This document shows, piece by piece, positions 15,938 through 25,151 of a DNA stretch of 35,986 nucleotides (position 1 is its first letter; the number at the start of each line of letters is the position of its first letter). The stretch comes from Actinomycetota bacterium (GTDB lineage: Bacteria > Actinomycetota > Acidimicrobiia > Acidimicrobiales > Aldehydirespiratoraceae). The DNA is taken from NCBI GenBank assembly GCA_029979265.1, contig JAPOHW010000026.1:1-35986 (forward strand). Reading direction: 5' to 3'. The notes beneath the pieces are model-generated. The model searched no databases. It had not been told where the DNA came from and was given only the letters and a program-made list of their open reading frames with translations. The translations under genes were made by a program, and so were the position numbers.

Positions 15938-16523
15938 CGAGCCGGTCAGCCAAAACATCGTGCGGGCCGAGGGACGGGTCGACGCCCTCGCCCGGCGGAG
16001 ACTGTTCGGCCATCCTGCCCGGACGGTCTGGTTCACCGGACTCTCCGGGTCGGGCAAGTCGACGTTGGCCTTCGCAGTCGAAGAGGCGCTGGTCGCCAGA
16101 GGCGTTGCCTGCTACGTGCTCGACGGTGACAACATTCGGTTCGGCCTCAATCGTGATCTTGGTTTCTCGCCCGAGGACCGTGCCGAAAACATCCGCCGTA
16201 TCGGCGAGGTCTGTCGCCTCTTTCACGACGCTGGCTTGGTGGTGCTCACCGCCTTCATCTCCCCGTACCGGGCCGACCGTGCCCAGGTCCGGGAGCTTCA
16301 TCCAGAGGGTGGGTTCACCGAGATCTTCGTCGACACACCGCTCGAGGTGTGCGAAGCGCGAGACGTCAAGGGCCTTTACGCCAAGGCCCGGGCCGGTGAG
16401 ATCCCAGAGTTCAGCGGCATCTCGGCCCCCTACGAGGCGCCGGAGGACCCGGAGGCCCGGGTCGACACCACGAAGCCGCTCGACGACTGTGTTGCGGAGA
16501 TCATCCACCATCTGGGTCTCTGA
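15930..16523 (+). CDS. cysC: Adenylylsulfate kinase (stand-alone)
   Basis: Phosphorylates adenosine 5'-phosphosulfate to PAPS; 197 residues, normal for a free-standing CysC. P-loop GLSGSGKST at residues 37-45, [16 protein letters not shown], and the full FISPYRADR motif with Ser111, followed by [18 protein letters not shown]. All key elements are present, unlike the kinase domain fused to CysN just upstream. The GTG start lies inside the end of cysNC (eight-base overlap), so the two kinase versions are co-translated. PAPS could serve assimilation or sulfation reactions. Confidence 0.95.
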   Translation: MADEPVSQNIVRAEGRVDALARRRLFGHPARTVWFTGLSGSGKSTLAFAVEEALVARGVACYVLDGDNIRFGLNRDLGFSPEDRAENIRRIGEVCRLFHDAGLVVLTAFISPYRADRAQVRELHPEGGFTEIFVDTPLEVCEARDVKGLYAKARAGEIPEFSGISAPYEAPEDPEARVDTTKPLDDCVAEIIHHLGL

Positions 16524-16532
16524 GGCCGGTCG

Positions 16533-16562
16533 TTGAACGACTGTCCAGCCGGACGGTAGCGT
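16533..16562 (+). promoter_or_regulatory. Promoter for betC (TTGAAC, 18 bases, TAGCGT)
   Basis: TTGAAC at 16533-16538 and TAGCGT at 16557-16562 are separated by 18 bases, the best-formed promoter in the window. The -10 ends seven bases before the GTG of betC, so the message would be leaderless. The sulfatase can thus be expressed apart from the cys genes that end at 16523. Confidence 0.65.
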
Positions 16563-16569
16563 CCGGCGC

Positions 16570-18099
16570 GTGACGACCCGCCCCAACATCGTGGTGATCA
16601 TGGCCGACCAGCTCGCGCCGCAGTTCACCTCCACGTACGGCCACCCGATCGTGCAGACGCCACATCTCGACGCCCTTGCGGCACGGGGAATGCGATTCGA
16701 TGCGGCGTACACCAACTCGCCGTTGTGTGCCCCGGCCCGCTTTTCGTTCATGGCGGGCCAGCTCGCCACCCGGATCGGGGCCTACGACAACGCGGCCGAG
16801 TTCCCTGCGTCGATCCCGACCTTCGCTCACTATCTGCGGCAGGTCGGCTATCGCACGTGCCTGACCGGAAAGATGCACTTCGTCGGGCCCGACCAGCTGC
16901 ACGGGTTCGAGGACCGCCTCACCACCGACGTCTACCCATCGGATCACGCCTGGACGCCAAATTGGGACGAGTCCAACGAGCGGATCGACAAGTGGTACCA
17001 CAACATGGATTCTGTGAAGGAGGCTGGCACCGCGGCCACCACCTTCCAGCTCGACTACGACGAAGAAGTCGCCTTCACGGCCAAGCGGCGGATCTTCGAC
17101 TACGCCAAGCACCATGACACACCCTTCGCGATGGTGGTCAGCTTCATCCATCCCCACGACCCCTACGTGGCTCGGCCCGAGTTCTGGGACCGCTATGACG
17201 GAGCAGAGATCGATCTGCCGGTCTCGCCGATGGCCGAGGACCCGCACTCCCAGCGGCTGTTCACGGCGATCGAGGCGGCGGACGTCGAGGTCACCGACGA
17301 GCAGGTGGCACGCGCTCGCCGGGCGTACTACGCGAACACGACCTACGTCGACGCGAAGATCGGCGAGATCGCGCAGACCCTCGACGAGGCGGAGTTGCTC
17401 GACGACACGATCATCGTCTTCACCGCCGACCACGGCGACATGCTCGGTGAGCGGGGACTCTGGTACAAGATGTCGACACTCGACCACTCGATGCGGGTAC
17501 CGATGGTCATGGCCGGCCCGGGCATTGTTCACGGCACCTCGCCCGAGCCGTGTTCGCTCATCGATCTCCTGCCCACGATGCTCGACTGGTCCGCCCCGGG
17601 GGCGTGGCCGACGTTGGGCGCCGATCTCGACGGCCGGTCGCTCGCGGCTGCGGCGGGCGGCGCTGCGCCCGACCCCGACGCGACCGCTCTGGGCGAGTAC
17701 TGCGGCGAGGGTTCGGCCCACCCGATCTTCATGATCCGGCGGGGACGCTGGAAGTACGTCCAGTGCGACATCGACCCTCCGATGCTGTTCGACATGGCCG
17801 CCGATCCTGGCGAACTCGACAATCTCGCCGCCGACCCGGCTCACGCCGAGACCGAGGCTGCGTTCGCAACCGAAGTGGCAGCCCGATGGGACAGCGCCGT
17901 CATCCGCGCCGATGTGCTGGCGTCGCAGCGGATGCGGCGAGCGGTGCACGCCGGGATGTCGGTCGGGCGCCGGGTCGATTGGGACTACCAGCCTCGGCGC
18001 GACGCGTCGGAGGAGTACGTCCGCAACCACATGGACTGGACGGTCGCGGCGGCGACGACCCGATTCCCACCGGTCGACGGCGCAACAGCCAGAAGCTGA
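16570..18099 (+). CDS. betC: Choline sulfatase
   Basis: Sulfatase that hydrolyses choline O-sulfate to choline and sulfate; 509 residues, typical length, no signal peptide, so cytoplasmic. The active-site Cys53 in PLCAPAR (CxPxR) must be converted to formylglycine. Metal ligands are in VIMADQLAP near the N-terminus and in FTADHGDMLGERGLWYK. LTGKMHFVGPDQLHGFEDRL and IGAYDNAAEFPASIPTFAHY are characteristic of choline sulfatases rather than other sulfatases, and the choline-sulfatase C-terminal domain is present (RRVDWDYQPRRDASEEYVR). Released choline could become glycine betaine; released sulfate could feed the CysDNC enzymes just upstream. Confidence 0.93.
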   Translation: MTTRPNIVVIMADQLAPQFTSTYGHPIVQTPHLDALAARGMRFDAAYTNSPLCAPARFSFMAGQLATRIGAYDNAAEFPASIPTFAHYLRQVGYRTCLTGKMHFVGPDQLHGFEDRLTTDVYPSDHAWTPNWDESNERIDKWYHNMDSVKEAGTAATTFQLDYDEEVAFTAKRRIFDYAKHHDTPFAMVVSFIHPHDPYVARPEFWDRYDGAEIDLPVSPMAEDPHSQRLFTAIEAADVEVTDEQVARARRAYYANTTYVDAKIGEIAQTLDEAELLDDTIIVFTADHGDMLGERGLWYKMSTLDHSMRVPMVMAGPGIVHGTSPEPCSLIDLLPTMLDWSAPGAWPTLGADLDGRSLAAAAGGAAPDPDATALGEYCGEGSAHPIFMIRRGRWKYVQCDIDPPMLFDMAADPGELDNLAADPAHAETEAAFATEVAARWDSAVIRADVLASQRMRRAVHAGMSVGRRVDWDYQPRRDASEEYVRNHMDWTVAAATTRFPPVDGATARS

Positions 18100-18100
18100 C

Positions 18101-18913
18101 CTAGTTCAGGAACTCCGGCTCCGTGGCACAGAGTTCATCCCACCAGGGCTGAAAGTTGAACCAGCCGGCGAGTTCGTGGCCCTGGACGTCGTAGCTCTCC
18201 TGGCAGAGATGCTCGGGGATCTCGACGGGATCGCCTGCAGCCATGGCGACCAGTTGGCTCTGGCAGGCGCGCTCCAGAGCGACGAACCACCAGATGGCCG
18301 AGTCGACCGACTGGCCGGCGGTGATGCAGCCGTGGTTCTGGTGGATCAGTGCTTTCTTGTTGCCGAGCGCAGCGGCCATCTGGGCGCTGACGTTCGTGTC
18401 GATCACGACGGCACCCGATCCGGCATCGCACAGCGCGACATCGTTGTAGAACATCGTCGTGTCCTGGCTGATCATCTTGAGTGGTTGACCCAGGGTCGAG
18501 AAGGTACGTCCATACATCGCGTGCGAGTGAGCGGCTGCGATCACGTCCGGGCGGGCTTTGTGGAGCTCCGAGTGGATGGCGAACGCAGCGGCATTGACGG
18601 GCTTGTCGCCGTCGACCACTTCGCCACTGTGGCTCACGAGGATGAGGTCCGACACCGTCATGAGCTTGAAGTTCAGGCCGAACGGGTTCACCCAGAAGTG
18701 GTCGGGGTGTTCGGGGTCGCGCACGGTCACGTGGCCGGCGACGCCTTCCGCGAGGTGCATGCGGCCGAGGATGCGAAGTCCGGCAGCCAGGCGCTGCTTG
18801 CGGTGGAGGCGCTCGGCCTCGACGTCGACGTGCTCTTCGGGACGCTCGAGTTCGATGCCCTCCTGGTCGGGCTCGAATGCGCCGAGATCGGGCTGGTCCT
18901 GGATGTCGGTCAT
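18101..18913 (-). CDS. Class II aldolase/adducin-family protein
   Basis: A 270-residue cytoplasmic protein of the fold that includes fuculose-1-phosphate aldolase. The metal-binding histidines are seen in IAAAHSHAMYG and in LIHQNHGCIT; the glycine-rich GVAGHVTVRDPE near residue 58 forms the substrate phosphate pocket in the family. The N-terminus carries about 30 extra acidic residues. Many members in GC-rich bacteria are not true aldolases, so the substrate is left open. The start is supported by TAGCCT seven bases upstream. The 3' end meets betC tail to tail with one base between. Confidence 0.88.
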   Translation of the reverse strand: MTDIQDQPDLGAFEPDQEGIELERPEEHVDVEAERLHRKQRLAAGLRILGRMHLAEGVAGHVTVRDPEHPDHFWVNPFGLNFKLMTVSDLILVSHSGEVVDGDKPVNAAAFAIHSELHKARPDVIAAAHSHAMYGRTFSTLGQPLKMISQDTTMFYNDVALCDAGSGAVVIDTNVSAQMAAALGNKKALIHQNHGCITAGQSVDSAIWWFVALERACQSQLVAMAAGDPVEIPEHLCQESYDVQGHELAGWFNFQPWWDELCATEPEFLN

Positions 18914-18920
18914 GGCCTTC

Positions 18921-18926
18921 AGGCTA
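18921..18926 (-). promoter_or_regulatory. Probable -10 hexamer for the class II aldolase gene (TAGCCT)
   Basis: TAGCCT on the minus strand ends seven bases before the ATG at 18913. The short leader also contains GAAGG, too close to the start for a standard ribosome site, so leaderless initiation is more likely. Confidence 0.5.
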
Positions 18927-18985
18927 TGCCGCGGCGCGTCGCAGCGGCGAGCCTCGTCGCGTCGTACGCTTGTGAAGAGCGGCTG

Positions 18986-19660
18986 TTACGCAAGGTGCTC
19001 GTGAAAGAACGTGAAGACCTGCGGCCACAGTTCCGCTGCCAACTCGGCGTTGTAGATGCCGAACGGGTCGGTCTCGTTCATGAAGGCGTGGCCTTCGTCG
19101 TGGAACGTGATCTGGACGTCCTTGCCCATGCCCTGGAGCCGGGCTTCGAGGTCACGGGCGACGCTCGACGGGAAGAAGTCGTCGTTCTCGCAGAAGTGGC
19201 CCCGGATCACGGCGTTCATTCCCGACCAGTCGGGCTCGTCGCTGGTCGGGTAGCCGTAGAACGGCACGGCGGCTGCGACCTCTCCCCGCATCGCTGCGAT
19301 CAGCATCGTCATGAGGCCACCCATGCAGAAGCCGACCGCACCGATGGAGTCGCCGGTGGCGGCCTCGTGACCGAGCAGATAGTCGACCGCCACACTCATG
19401 TCGGCAGCGGCCCGGTCGGCCGGGAGGGTCGTCATGAGATGCCCGGCCTTGTCCATCTCGTCGTGACCCGCGAGCTCGCCCCGGTAGAGATCGGGTGCAA
19501 GGGCCACGAAGCCGTTGTCGGCCAGGTGATCGGCTGTGCCCTTCATCTGCGGGTTCAGGCCCCACCACTCCTGCAGTACGAGGACTCCCGGTCCCGACCC
19601 CGCATCGGGCACGGCGAGATAGCCGCGCGCATCTCCACCCAGTTCGATCATGTCACCCAT
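18986..19660 (-). CDS. Dienelactone hydrolase-family protein
   Basis: Alpha/beta hydrolase of 224 residues, the usual size for carboxymethylenebutenolidase-type enzymes, which open lactone rings in aromatic breakdown. The nucleophile is Cys112 in VGFCMGG, with Asp in CENDDFF (160-161) and His191 in DEGHAF; Glu31 in LQEWWG is the residue that activates the cysteine in the family. The ATG at 19660 was chosen over longer in-frame options because GDARGYLAVPD close to it is the normal N-terminus and TATGGT precedes it by seven bases. True substrate unknown; the neighbouring gene is a divergent acyl-CoA dehydrogenase-like flavoprotein. Confidence 0.9.
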   Translation of the reverse strand: MGDMIELGGDARGYLAVPDAGSGPGVLVLQEWWGLNPQMKGTADHLADNGFVALAPDLYRGELAGHDEMDKAGHLMTTLPADRAAADMSVAVDYLLGHEAATGDSIGAVGFCMGGLMTMLIAAMRGEVAAAVPFYGYPTSDEPDWSGMNAVIRGHFCENDDFFPSSVARDLEARLQGMGKDVQITFHDEGHAFMNETDPFGIYNAELAAELWPQVFTFFHEHLA

Positions 19661-19667
19661 GAGCGGG

Positions 19668-19673
19668 ACCATA
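19668..19673 (-). promoter_or_regulatory. Probable -10 hexamer for the dienelactone hydrolase gene (TATGGT)
   Basis: TATGGT on the minus strand ends seven bases before the ATG at 19660, consistent with a leaderless message. The same hexamer is used twice at the palindrome near 25070. Confidence 0.5.
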
Positions 19674-19752
19674 GTCCGCCGCAGTTCGGCATGTCGGAGG
19701 TCCGACTGGCTCCAGCCGCACAGGTCGGCGATGATCTCGGCCAGGAGGCCCA

Positions 19753-20883
19753 ATGACCGACTGGTCCACTGCCGCAACGATCGCCGCCGAACACGCCGAG
19801 GCGACGGAGACCGGTGGGGCAGTCGCACGCCCGGTCATCGATGCCCTCGTCGAGGCCGGCATCATGAAGCTCTGGGTGCCGGCCCGGTACGGCGGGGGCG
19901 AAGCAGATCTCCACACCGCACTCGAGGCGATCGCAGCCATCAGCCGCAGCTGTGGCAGCACCGGCTGGGTCGTCATGATCGCCAACACGACCGGGCTACT
20001 CGCCTCCCGCCTCGAGCCCGAGGCCGCCGACCTCATGTTTGGCGCTCCCGACGCAATCTGTGGCGGCTTCGCCCCGCCGGTCGGAGTCGCCACAGTAAGC
20101 GGCTCAATGGCCAAGGTCACCGGCCAATGGGCGTGGGGGAGTGGTTCGAGTCACGCAACCACCATGGGCGGGGGTGTGCGCTATGTCGATCCCGATGGTG
20201 CACCGACCCAGCTTGCGGGGAGTCGGAGCGGCTTCGCGTTCTTTCGATCGGGCGTCGAGCTGCTCGACACGTGGCACGTGGCCGGACTCGAGGGCACTGC
20301 CTCGACCGACTATCGCGTCGATGCGGTGGAGATCCCAATCGCCCACATCGCACCGATGGACAAGCGGGTGTTGGAGGTCGATGGACCCCTCTACCGATGT
20401 TCGATCTTCGGTGCACTGGCGCTGGGTGTGTCCATGGTGCTGGTCGGCCTCGGCGAGCGAGCGATCGACGAACTCGTCGAGCTTGCCGCCAAGATCCCGC
20501 AGGGTTCCACCCGCGGCCTCGGCGAACGGGCTGGGGTGCAGGTCGACATCGCAAAGGCAGAGGCAGGCCTTCGCGCCGCTCGTGCCCTGGTGGGCGAGAC
20601 GGTCGCAACGGCCTGGGACGAGGTGCTGGCCGACGGCCGGGTGAGCGACGACAGTCGGGTTGCACTGCGGCTGGCGGCGAATCACGCCGCCGACGCCGGC
20701 GTGGCTGCCGTCGACCGGTGCTACCGGGCTGCCGGGGGAACCGCGGTCTACAAGCGGTCGCCGATGCAGAGAGTCTTTCGAGACGCCCATGTTGCGACCC
20801 AGCACGCAATGATCTCAGAGCGCATCTACGAGCCGATCGGGCGCTTCCGTTTCGGCCTCGACACCGACCTGCGACCGCTCTGA
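19753..20883 (+). CDS. Acyl-CoA dehydrogenase-like flavoprotein (possible flavin monooxygenase)
   Basis: A 376-residue protein with the acyl-CoA dehydrogenase fold: helical N-terminal domain (LVEAGIMKLWVPARYGGGEA), middle beta domain (TGQWAWGSGSSHATTMGGGV), and a C-terminal helical domain of the type 2 kind (AGGTAVYKRSPMQRVFRDAH). This C-terminal type is shared with two-component flavin monooxygenases such as HsaA and DszC, so the protein may hydroxylate a substrate with reduced flavin supplied by another protein rather than dehydrogenate a CoA ester. AGGAGG stands four bases before the ATG, a strong ribosome site. Convergent with an adenylate-forming ligase with no gap. Confidence 0.87.
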   Translation: MTDWSTAATIAAEHAEATETGGAVARPVIDALVEAGIMKLWVPARYGGGEADLHTALEAIAAISRSCGSTGWVVMIANTTGLLASRLEPEAADLMFGAPDAICGGFAPPVGVATVSGSMAKVTGQWAWGSGSSHATTMGGGVRYVDPDGAPTQLAGSRSGFAFFRSGVELLDTWHVAGLEGTASTDYRVDAVEIPIAHIAPMDKRVLEVDGPLYRCSIFGALALGVSMVLVGLGERAIDELVELAAKIPQGSTRGLGERAGVQVDIAKAEAGLRAARALVGETVATAWDEVLADGRVSDDSRVALRLAANHAADAGVAAVDRCYRAAGGTAVYKRSPMQRVFRDAHVATQHAMISERIYEPIGRFRFGLDTDLRPL

Positions 20884-22281
<1,398 letters not shown>

Positions 22282-22318
22282 GCGGGCGAGTCTGGCAGCT
22301 ACCTCGGGTCGTTCCCAC

Positions 22319-22324
22319 TACCCT
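22319..22324 (+). promoter_or_regulatory. Probable -10 hexamer for the cystathionine gamma-synthase-like gene (TACCCT)
   Basis: TACCCT ends seven bases before the GTG at 22332, giving a leader of about one base. No clear -35. Confidence 0.5.
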
Positions 22325-22331
22325 CGCCCGG

Positions 22332-23393
22332 GTGGCACTCGATCCTCGCAACCTCGACCCGACGACCTGGCTGATCTCCGGTGGCCGACCCGTTGACGCG
22401 GGCGCCCCGTTGAACCATCCGATCGTGCCCGCATCGACGTTCGAACACGGTGGTGACCGTATCTACAGCCGCAGCGACGCAACCGAGGGGTGGGAAGCCC
22501 TCGAAGCTGTCGTTGGTGGGCTCGAGCAAGCAGAGGCGCTCGTGTTCGGCTCCGGCATGGCGGCAGTGAGTGCGGTGTTCGACCTCGTGCCGGTCGGTGG
22601 CCATGTGGTGATCCCCGACGACTGCTATCACGGCGTCGCCGAGACGGCCGAGCAGGGTGTGGCGACGGGCCGGTTCACCATGACGAAGCTCCCGATGGAC
22701 GCGACCTCGGAGTGGGTGGCTGCGCAGGAGACCGCCGACCTCGTCTGGGCAGAATCGCCGACGAATCCGTTGCTCACGGTCGCCGACCTCGAGGCCATCT
22801 GCGATGCGCCGCGGCGTCACGAGTGTCTTCTGGTCGTCGACAACACCTTTGCCACTGCGCTCCGCCAACAGCCACTGGCCCTCGGGGCGGACGTGTGCAT
22901 GCAGTCCACGACGAAGTTCATCGGTGGCCACAGTGACCTCCTCGGTGGCGTGTTGACCACTCGCAACCCGGACCTCCTTGCAGCATTGCGGACCCGCCGC
23001 GCCCGCCTCGGTGCGAGTCCTGGCGCTCTCGAGGTCTTCTTGATGTTGCGTGGGATCCGGACCATGGCCATGCGCCTGGACCGAGCCGAGGAGAATGCGG
23101 GCGCATTGGCCGAACATCTCCGCAGCCACGCCGCCGTCTCCCATGTCCGTTATCCGGGATTCGGTGCGGTGATCAGCTTCGATCTCGCCGATGGCGCCAT
23201 GGCCGATCGGTGCTGCGCCGCTCTCCAGATCATCCGTCACGCCACCAGCCTCGGTGGCGTGGAGTCGATGATCGAGCGGCGCGGCCGCTACGCCGGGCAG
23301 GCCCACTTGCCGGCCGGTTTGCTTCGGATGAGCGTTGGGTGTGAGGCAGCTGCGGACCTCTGGGCTGACCTGCGCCAGGCGCTCGACGGCTAG
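22332..23393 (+). CDS. Cys/Met metabolism PLP-dependent enzyme, cystathionine gamma-synthase-like
   Basis: A 353-residue fold-type I PLP enzyme, about 30 residues shorter than typical cystathionine synthases and lyases. The PLP lysine is K195 in STTKFIGGHSDLLGG; AESPTNPLLTVADLEAI and VVDNTFATALRQQPLALGAD are the other PLP-site motifs, and SLGGVESMIERRG near the C-terminus is the family substrate-binding segment. The usual Y-SR-xNPT segment is altered after YSR. It might join, split or exchange sulfur side chains of homoserine or cysteine derivatives; synthase and lyase forms cannot be told apart here. The GTG start has a TACCCT promoter box. Its stop shares CTAG with the convergent gene. Confidence 0.9.
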   Translation: MALDPRNLDPTTWLISGGRPVDAGAPLNHPIVPASTFEHGGDRIYSRSDATEGWEALEAVVGGLEQAEALVFGSGMAAVSAVFDLVPVGGHVVIPDDCYHGVAETAEQGVATGRFTMTKLPMDATSEWVAAQETADLVWAESPTNPLLTVADLEAICDAPRRHECLLVVDNTFATALRQQPLALGADVCMQSTTKFIGGHSDLLGGVLTTRNPDLLAALRTRRARLGASPGALEVFLMLRGIRTMAMRLDRAEENAGALAEHLRSHAAVSHVRYPGFGAVISFDLADGAMADRCCAALQIIRHATSLGGVESMIERRGRYAGQAHLPAGLLRMSVGCEAAADLWADLRQALDG

Positions 23394-23845
23394 AGGCTCA
23401 GGGTCGAGGCGGCCACGACCGCACCCGCCTCTGCGCACGCCGCAAGGTGGTCGTCACCGACGGGTCCGATCACCGACACGGGTTCCATCACGCATCGCCA
23501 TCGTAGCCCCGTGGTGATTTTCGTGATCGCAAGCAGCGCACCGGTGGTGTCCGACTCGCCGTGGACCAGCGCGGCGAACGGCCGGCCGCGAGTGACGTCG
23601 AGGACGTCGGTGTAGGTCGTGTCGAAGGCGTGCTTCATTGCGCCCGACATGTAGCCGAGGTTGGCCGGTGTCGCGAGCAGATAGCCATCGGCGCCCAGCA
23701 TGTCGGCGCTCGTGACCGCCAATGCTTGGACGGGGCGTACCTCGACGTCCTCAAGTCCCTCGCTCGTTGCGCCCTCGCAGGCGGCCGCCACCATTGCGGG
23801 CACCGAGATGCCAGGGGCGTGGCTGAGGACAAGAAGGACCGGCAC
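23390..23845 (-). CDS. Flavodoxin-like (NADPH-dependent FMN reductase-type) protein
   Basis: A 151-residue small flavoprotein-like protein. VLLVLSHAPGISVPAMVAAA is the N-terminal strand-loop-helix that holds the FMN phosphate, and LLATPANLGYMSGAMKHAFD at about residues 56-75 is the second FMN loop seen in FMN-reductase and WrbA-like proteins. It follows the amidohydrolase gene with one base between, so they form a two-gene unit under the palindromic operator region at 25050-25090. It may supply reduced flavin or act as an electron carrier; the partner is not known. Confidence 0.85.
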   Translation of the reverse strand: MPVLLVLSHAPGISVPAMVAAACEGATSEGLEDVEVRPVQALAVTSADMLGADGYLLATPANLGYMSGAMKHAFDTTYTDVLDVTRGRPFAALVHGESDTTGALLAITKITTGLRWRCVMEPVSVIGPVGDDHLAACAEAGAVVAASTLSL

Positions 23846-23846
23846 C

Positions 23847-25049
23847 TCAGTCGTCGAATGGCAAGTCGAAGAGTTTGATCGCGTTGCCGCGGGCGAGTTT
23901 GTGCACGGTCTCGGTGTCGAGGTGGCCGAAGAGCGAGTGAGCTACGGCGCGAGAGTGCGGAAAGGTCCCGTCGCTGTGGGGGTAGTCGGTCTCGAACAAG
24001 ACGTTGTCGACGCCGACCTCGTCGAGCAGCTTCATTCCCGCCGAATCCTTGAAGAAACAGCTGTAGATCTGGCGGTAGTAGTAGTGCGACGGCGGCTCCG
24101 GCAGGCGATCTTCGCCTTGGGCCCACATGTGGGTCTTGTAGTTGTCGTCGGCCCGTTCGAGGTAGTAGGGGATCCAGCCGATCTGGCTCTCGGCATACAT
24201 CAGTTTCAGACCCGGGTACCGATGCAGCACGCCGGAGAACAAGAAGTCGATCATGGACGCAGCCGAGTTGGCCGAGATCATGGCTGCGGTGACGATGGTT
24301 GGGCAGTCGTCGGCCGGTCGTACCGTTCGAGTGCCGGAGCCGATGTGCATGGTGACAACCGTTCCGGTCTCTTCACAGGCTTGGAAGAACGGGTCCCAAT
24401 ATCCCGTGTGCAGCGACGGCAGGCCCAGCCACGCCGGTAGCTCGGACCAGGCAACCGCGTTCACCCCACGGGCCGCGTTGCGGCGAATCTCGTTGGCCGC
24501 CAGTTCCACGTCCCACAGTGGAACGATGCACAGTGGGATCAGTCGGCCTTCGGAGTCGCCGCACCACTCCTCGACCATCCAATCGTTGTAGGCCTCGACA
24601 CACAGCTTTGAGAGCTCTGTGTTCTTCCGCTCGGCGAACAACTGACCACAGAAGCGGGGATAGTTGGGGAAACAAATCGATGCCTCGACGTGGTTGTCGT
24701 CCATGTCCTCGAGGCGGGCTTTCGGTTCGTAACAGCCGGGCCGGATGTCGTCATAGGTGACGCCCTGCATCGTGACCGTTCGAGGGTCACGGCCTGCGCA
24801 GGCGATCATCTCTTTGATCTGATAGCGGTGATCCTCGTAATGCCACCACGCGGCCATCTTGTCGCCGGTGCCGGGCGTCTCGACCCAGGCTCCGTCGACC
24901 AGCTTCATGTCGCCCTGAGGGGCGATGACGATGCGAGGACCCGCATCTCGATATTTCTCGGGCAGGCGGTCCTGCCAGACATGCGGAGGCTCGACGACGT
25001 GGTCGTCGACACTGATGATTTTCGGAAAGTCTTCCAGTGACACGGCCAT
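23847..25049 (-). CDS. Amidohydrolase-family protein (amidohydrolase 2)
   Basis: A 400-residue TIM-barrel metal hydrolase or decarboxylase. The N-terminal ISVDDHVVEPPHVW is typical of the group in GC-rich Gram-positive bacteria; VVTMHIGSGT, LMYAESQIGWIPYYLERAD and LFETDYPHSDGTFPHS supply the remaining metal and catalytic residues. Relatives act on ring-cleavage products or are uncharacterised. The ATG immediately abuts a perfect inverted repeat and stands six bases after TATGGT, implying leaderless transcription directly controlled at the repeat. A flavodoxin-like gene follows in the same unit; an FAD oxidoreductase is divergent. Confidence 0.9.
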   Translation of the reverse strand: MAVSLEDFPKIISVDDHVVEPPHVWQDRLPEKYRDAGPRIVIAPQGDMKLVDGAWVETPGTGDKMAAWWHYEDHRYQIKEMIACAGRDPRTVTMQGVTYDDIRPGCYEPKARLEDMDDNHVEASICFPNYPRFCGQLFAERKNTELSKLCVEAYNDWMVEEWCGDSEGRLIPLCIVPLWDVELAANEIRRNAARGVNAVAWSELPAWLGLPSLHTGYWDPFFQACEETGTVVTMHIGSGTRTVRPADDCPTIVTAAMISANSAASMIDFLFSGVLHRYPGLKLMYAESQIGWIPYYLERADDNYKTHMWAQGEDRLPEPPSHYYYRQIYSCFFKDSAGMKLLDEVGVDNVLFETDYPHSDGTFPHSRAVAHSLFGHLDTETVHKLARGNAIKLFDLPFDD

Positions 25050-25090
25050 GCCCGCACCATACCTGACGGTCCGTCAGGTATGGTGCGGGC
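25050..25090. promoter_or_regulatory. Perfect 20-bp inverted repeat with one-base centre: probable TetR-type operator and paired promoters
   Basis: The two 20-base arms are exact reverse complements around the T at 25070. The core ACCTGACGGTCCGTCAGGT has the form of TetR-family operators. Outside it, TATGGT occurs once on each strand (25056-25061 minus, 25079-25084 plus) as mirrored -10 hexamers. The minus-strand one sits six bases from the amidohydrolase ATG. The plus-strand one would start a transcript about 60 bases before the FAD oxidoreductase. A bound repressor would cover both. No TetR gene is in the window. Confidence 0.75.
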
Positions 25091-25138
25091 TGGGTACGAC
25101 TCGGTGCGACCGTCTTCGACATCGGGCACGGCACTCGG

Positions 25139-25144
25139 TACCGT
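25139..25144 (+). promoter_or_regulatory. Probable -10 hexamer for the FAD oxidoreductase (TACCGT)
   Basis: TACCGT ends seven bases before the ATG at 25152; TTCGAC at 25115-25120 is a possible -35 at 18 bases. This would give a leaderless message from a promoter downstream of the palindrome. Confidence 0.5.
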
Positions 25145-25151
25145 TCGAGGC

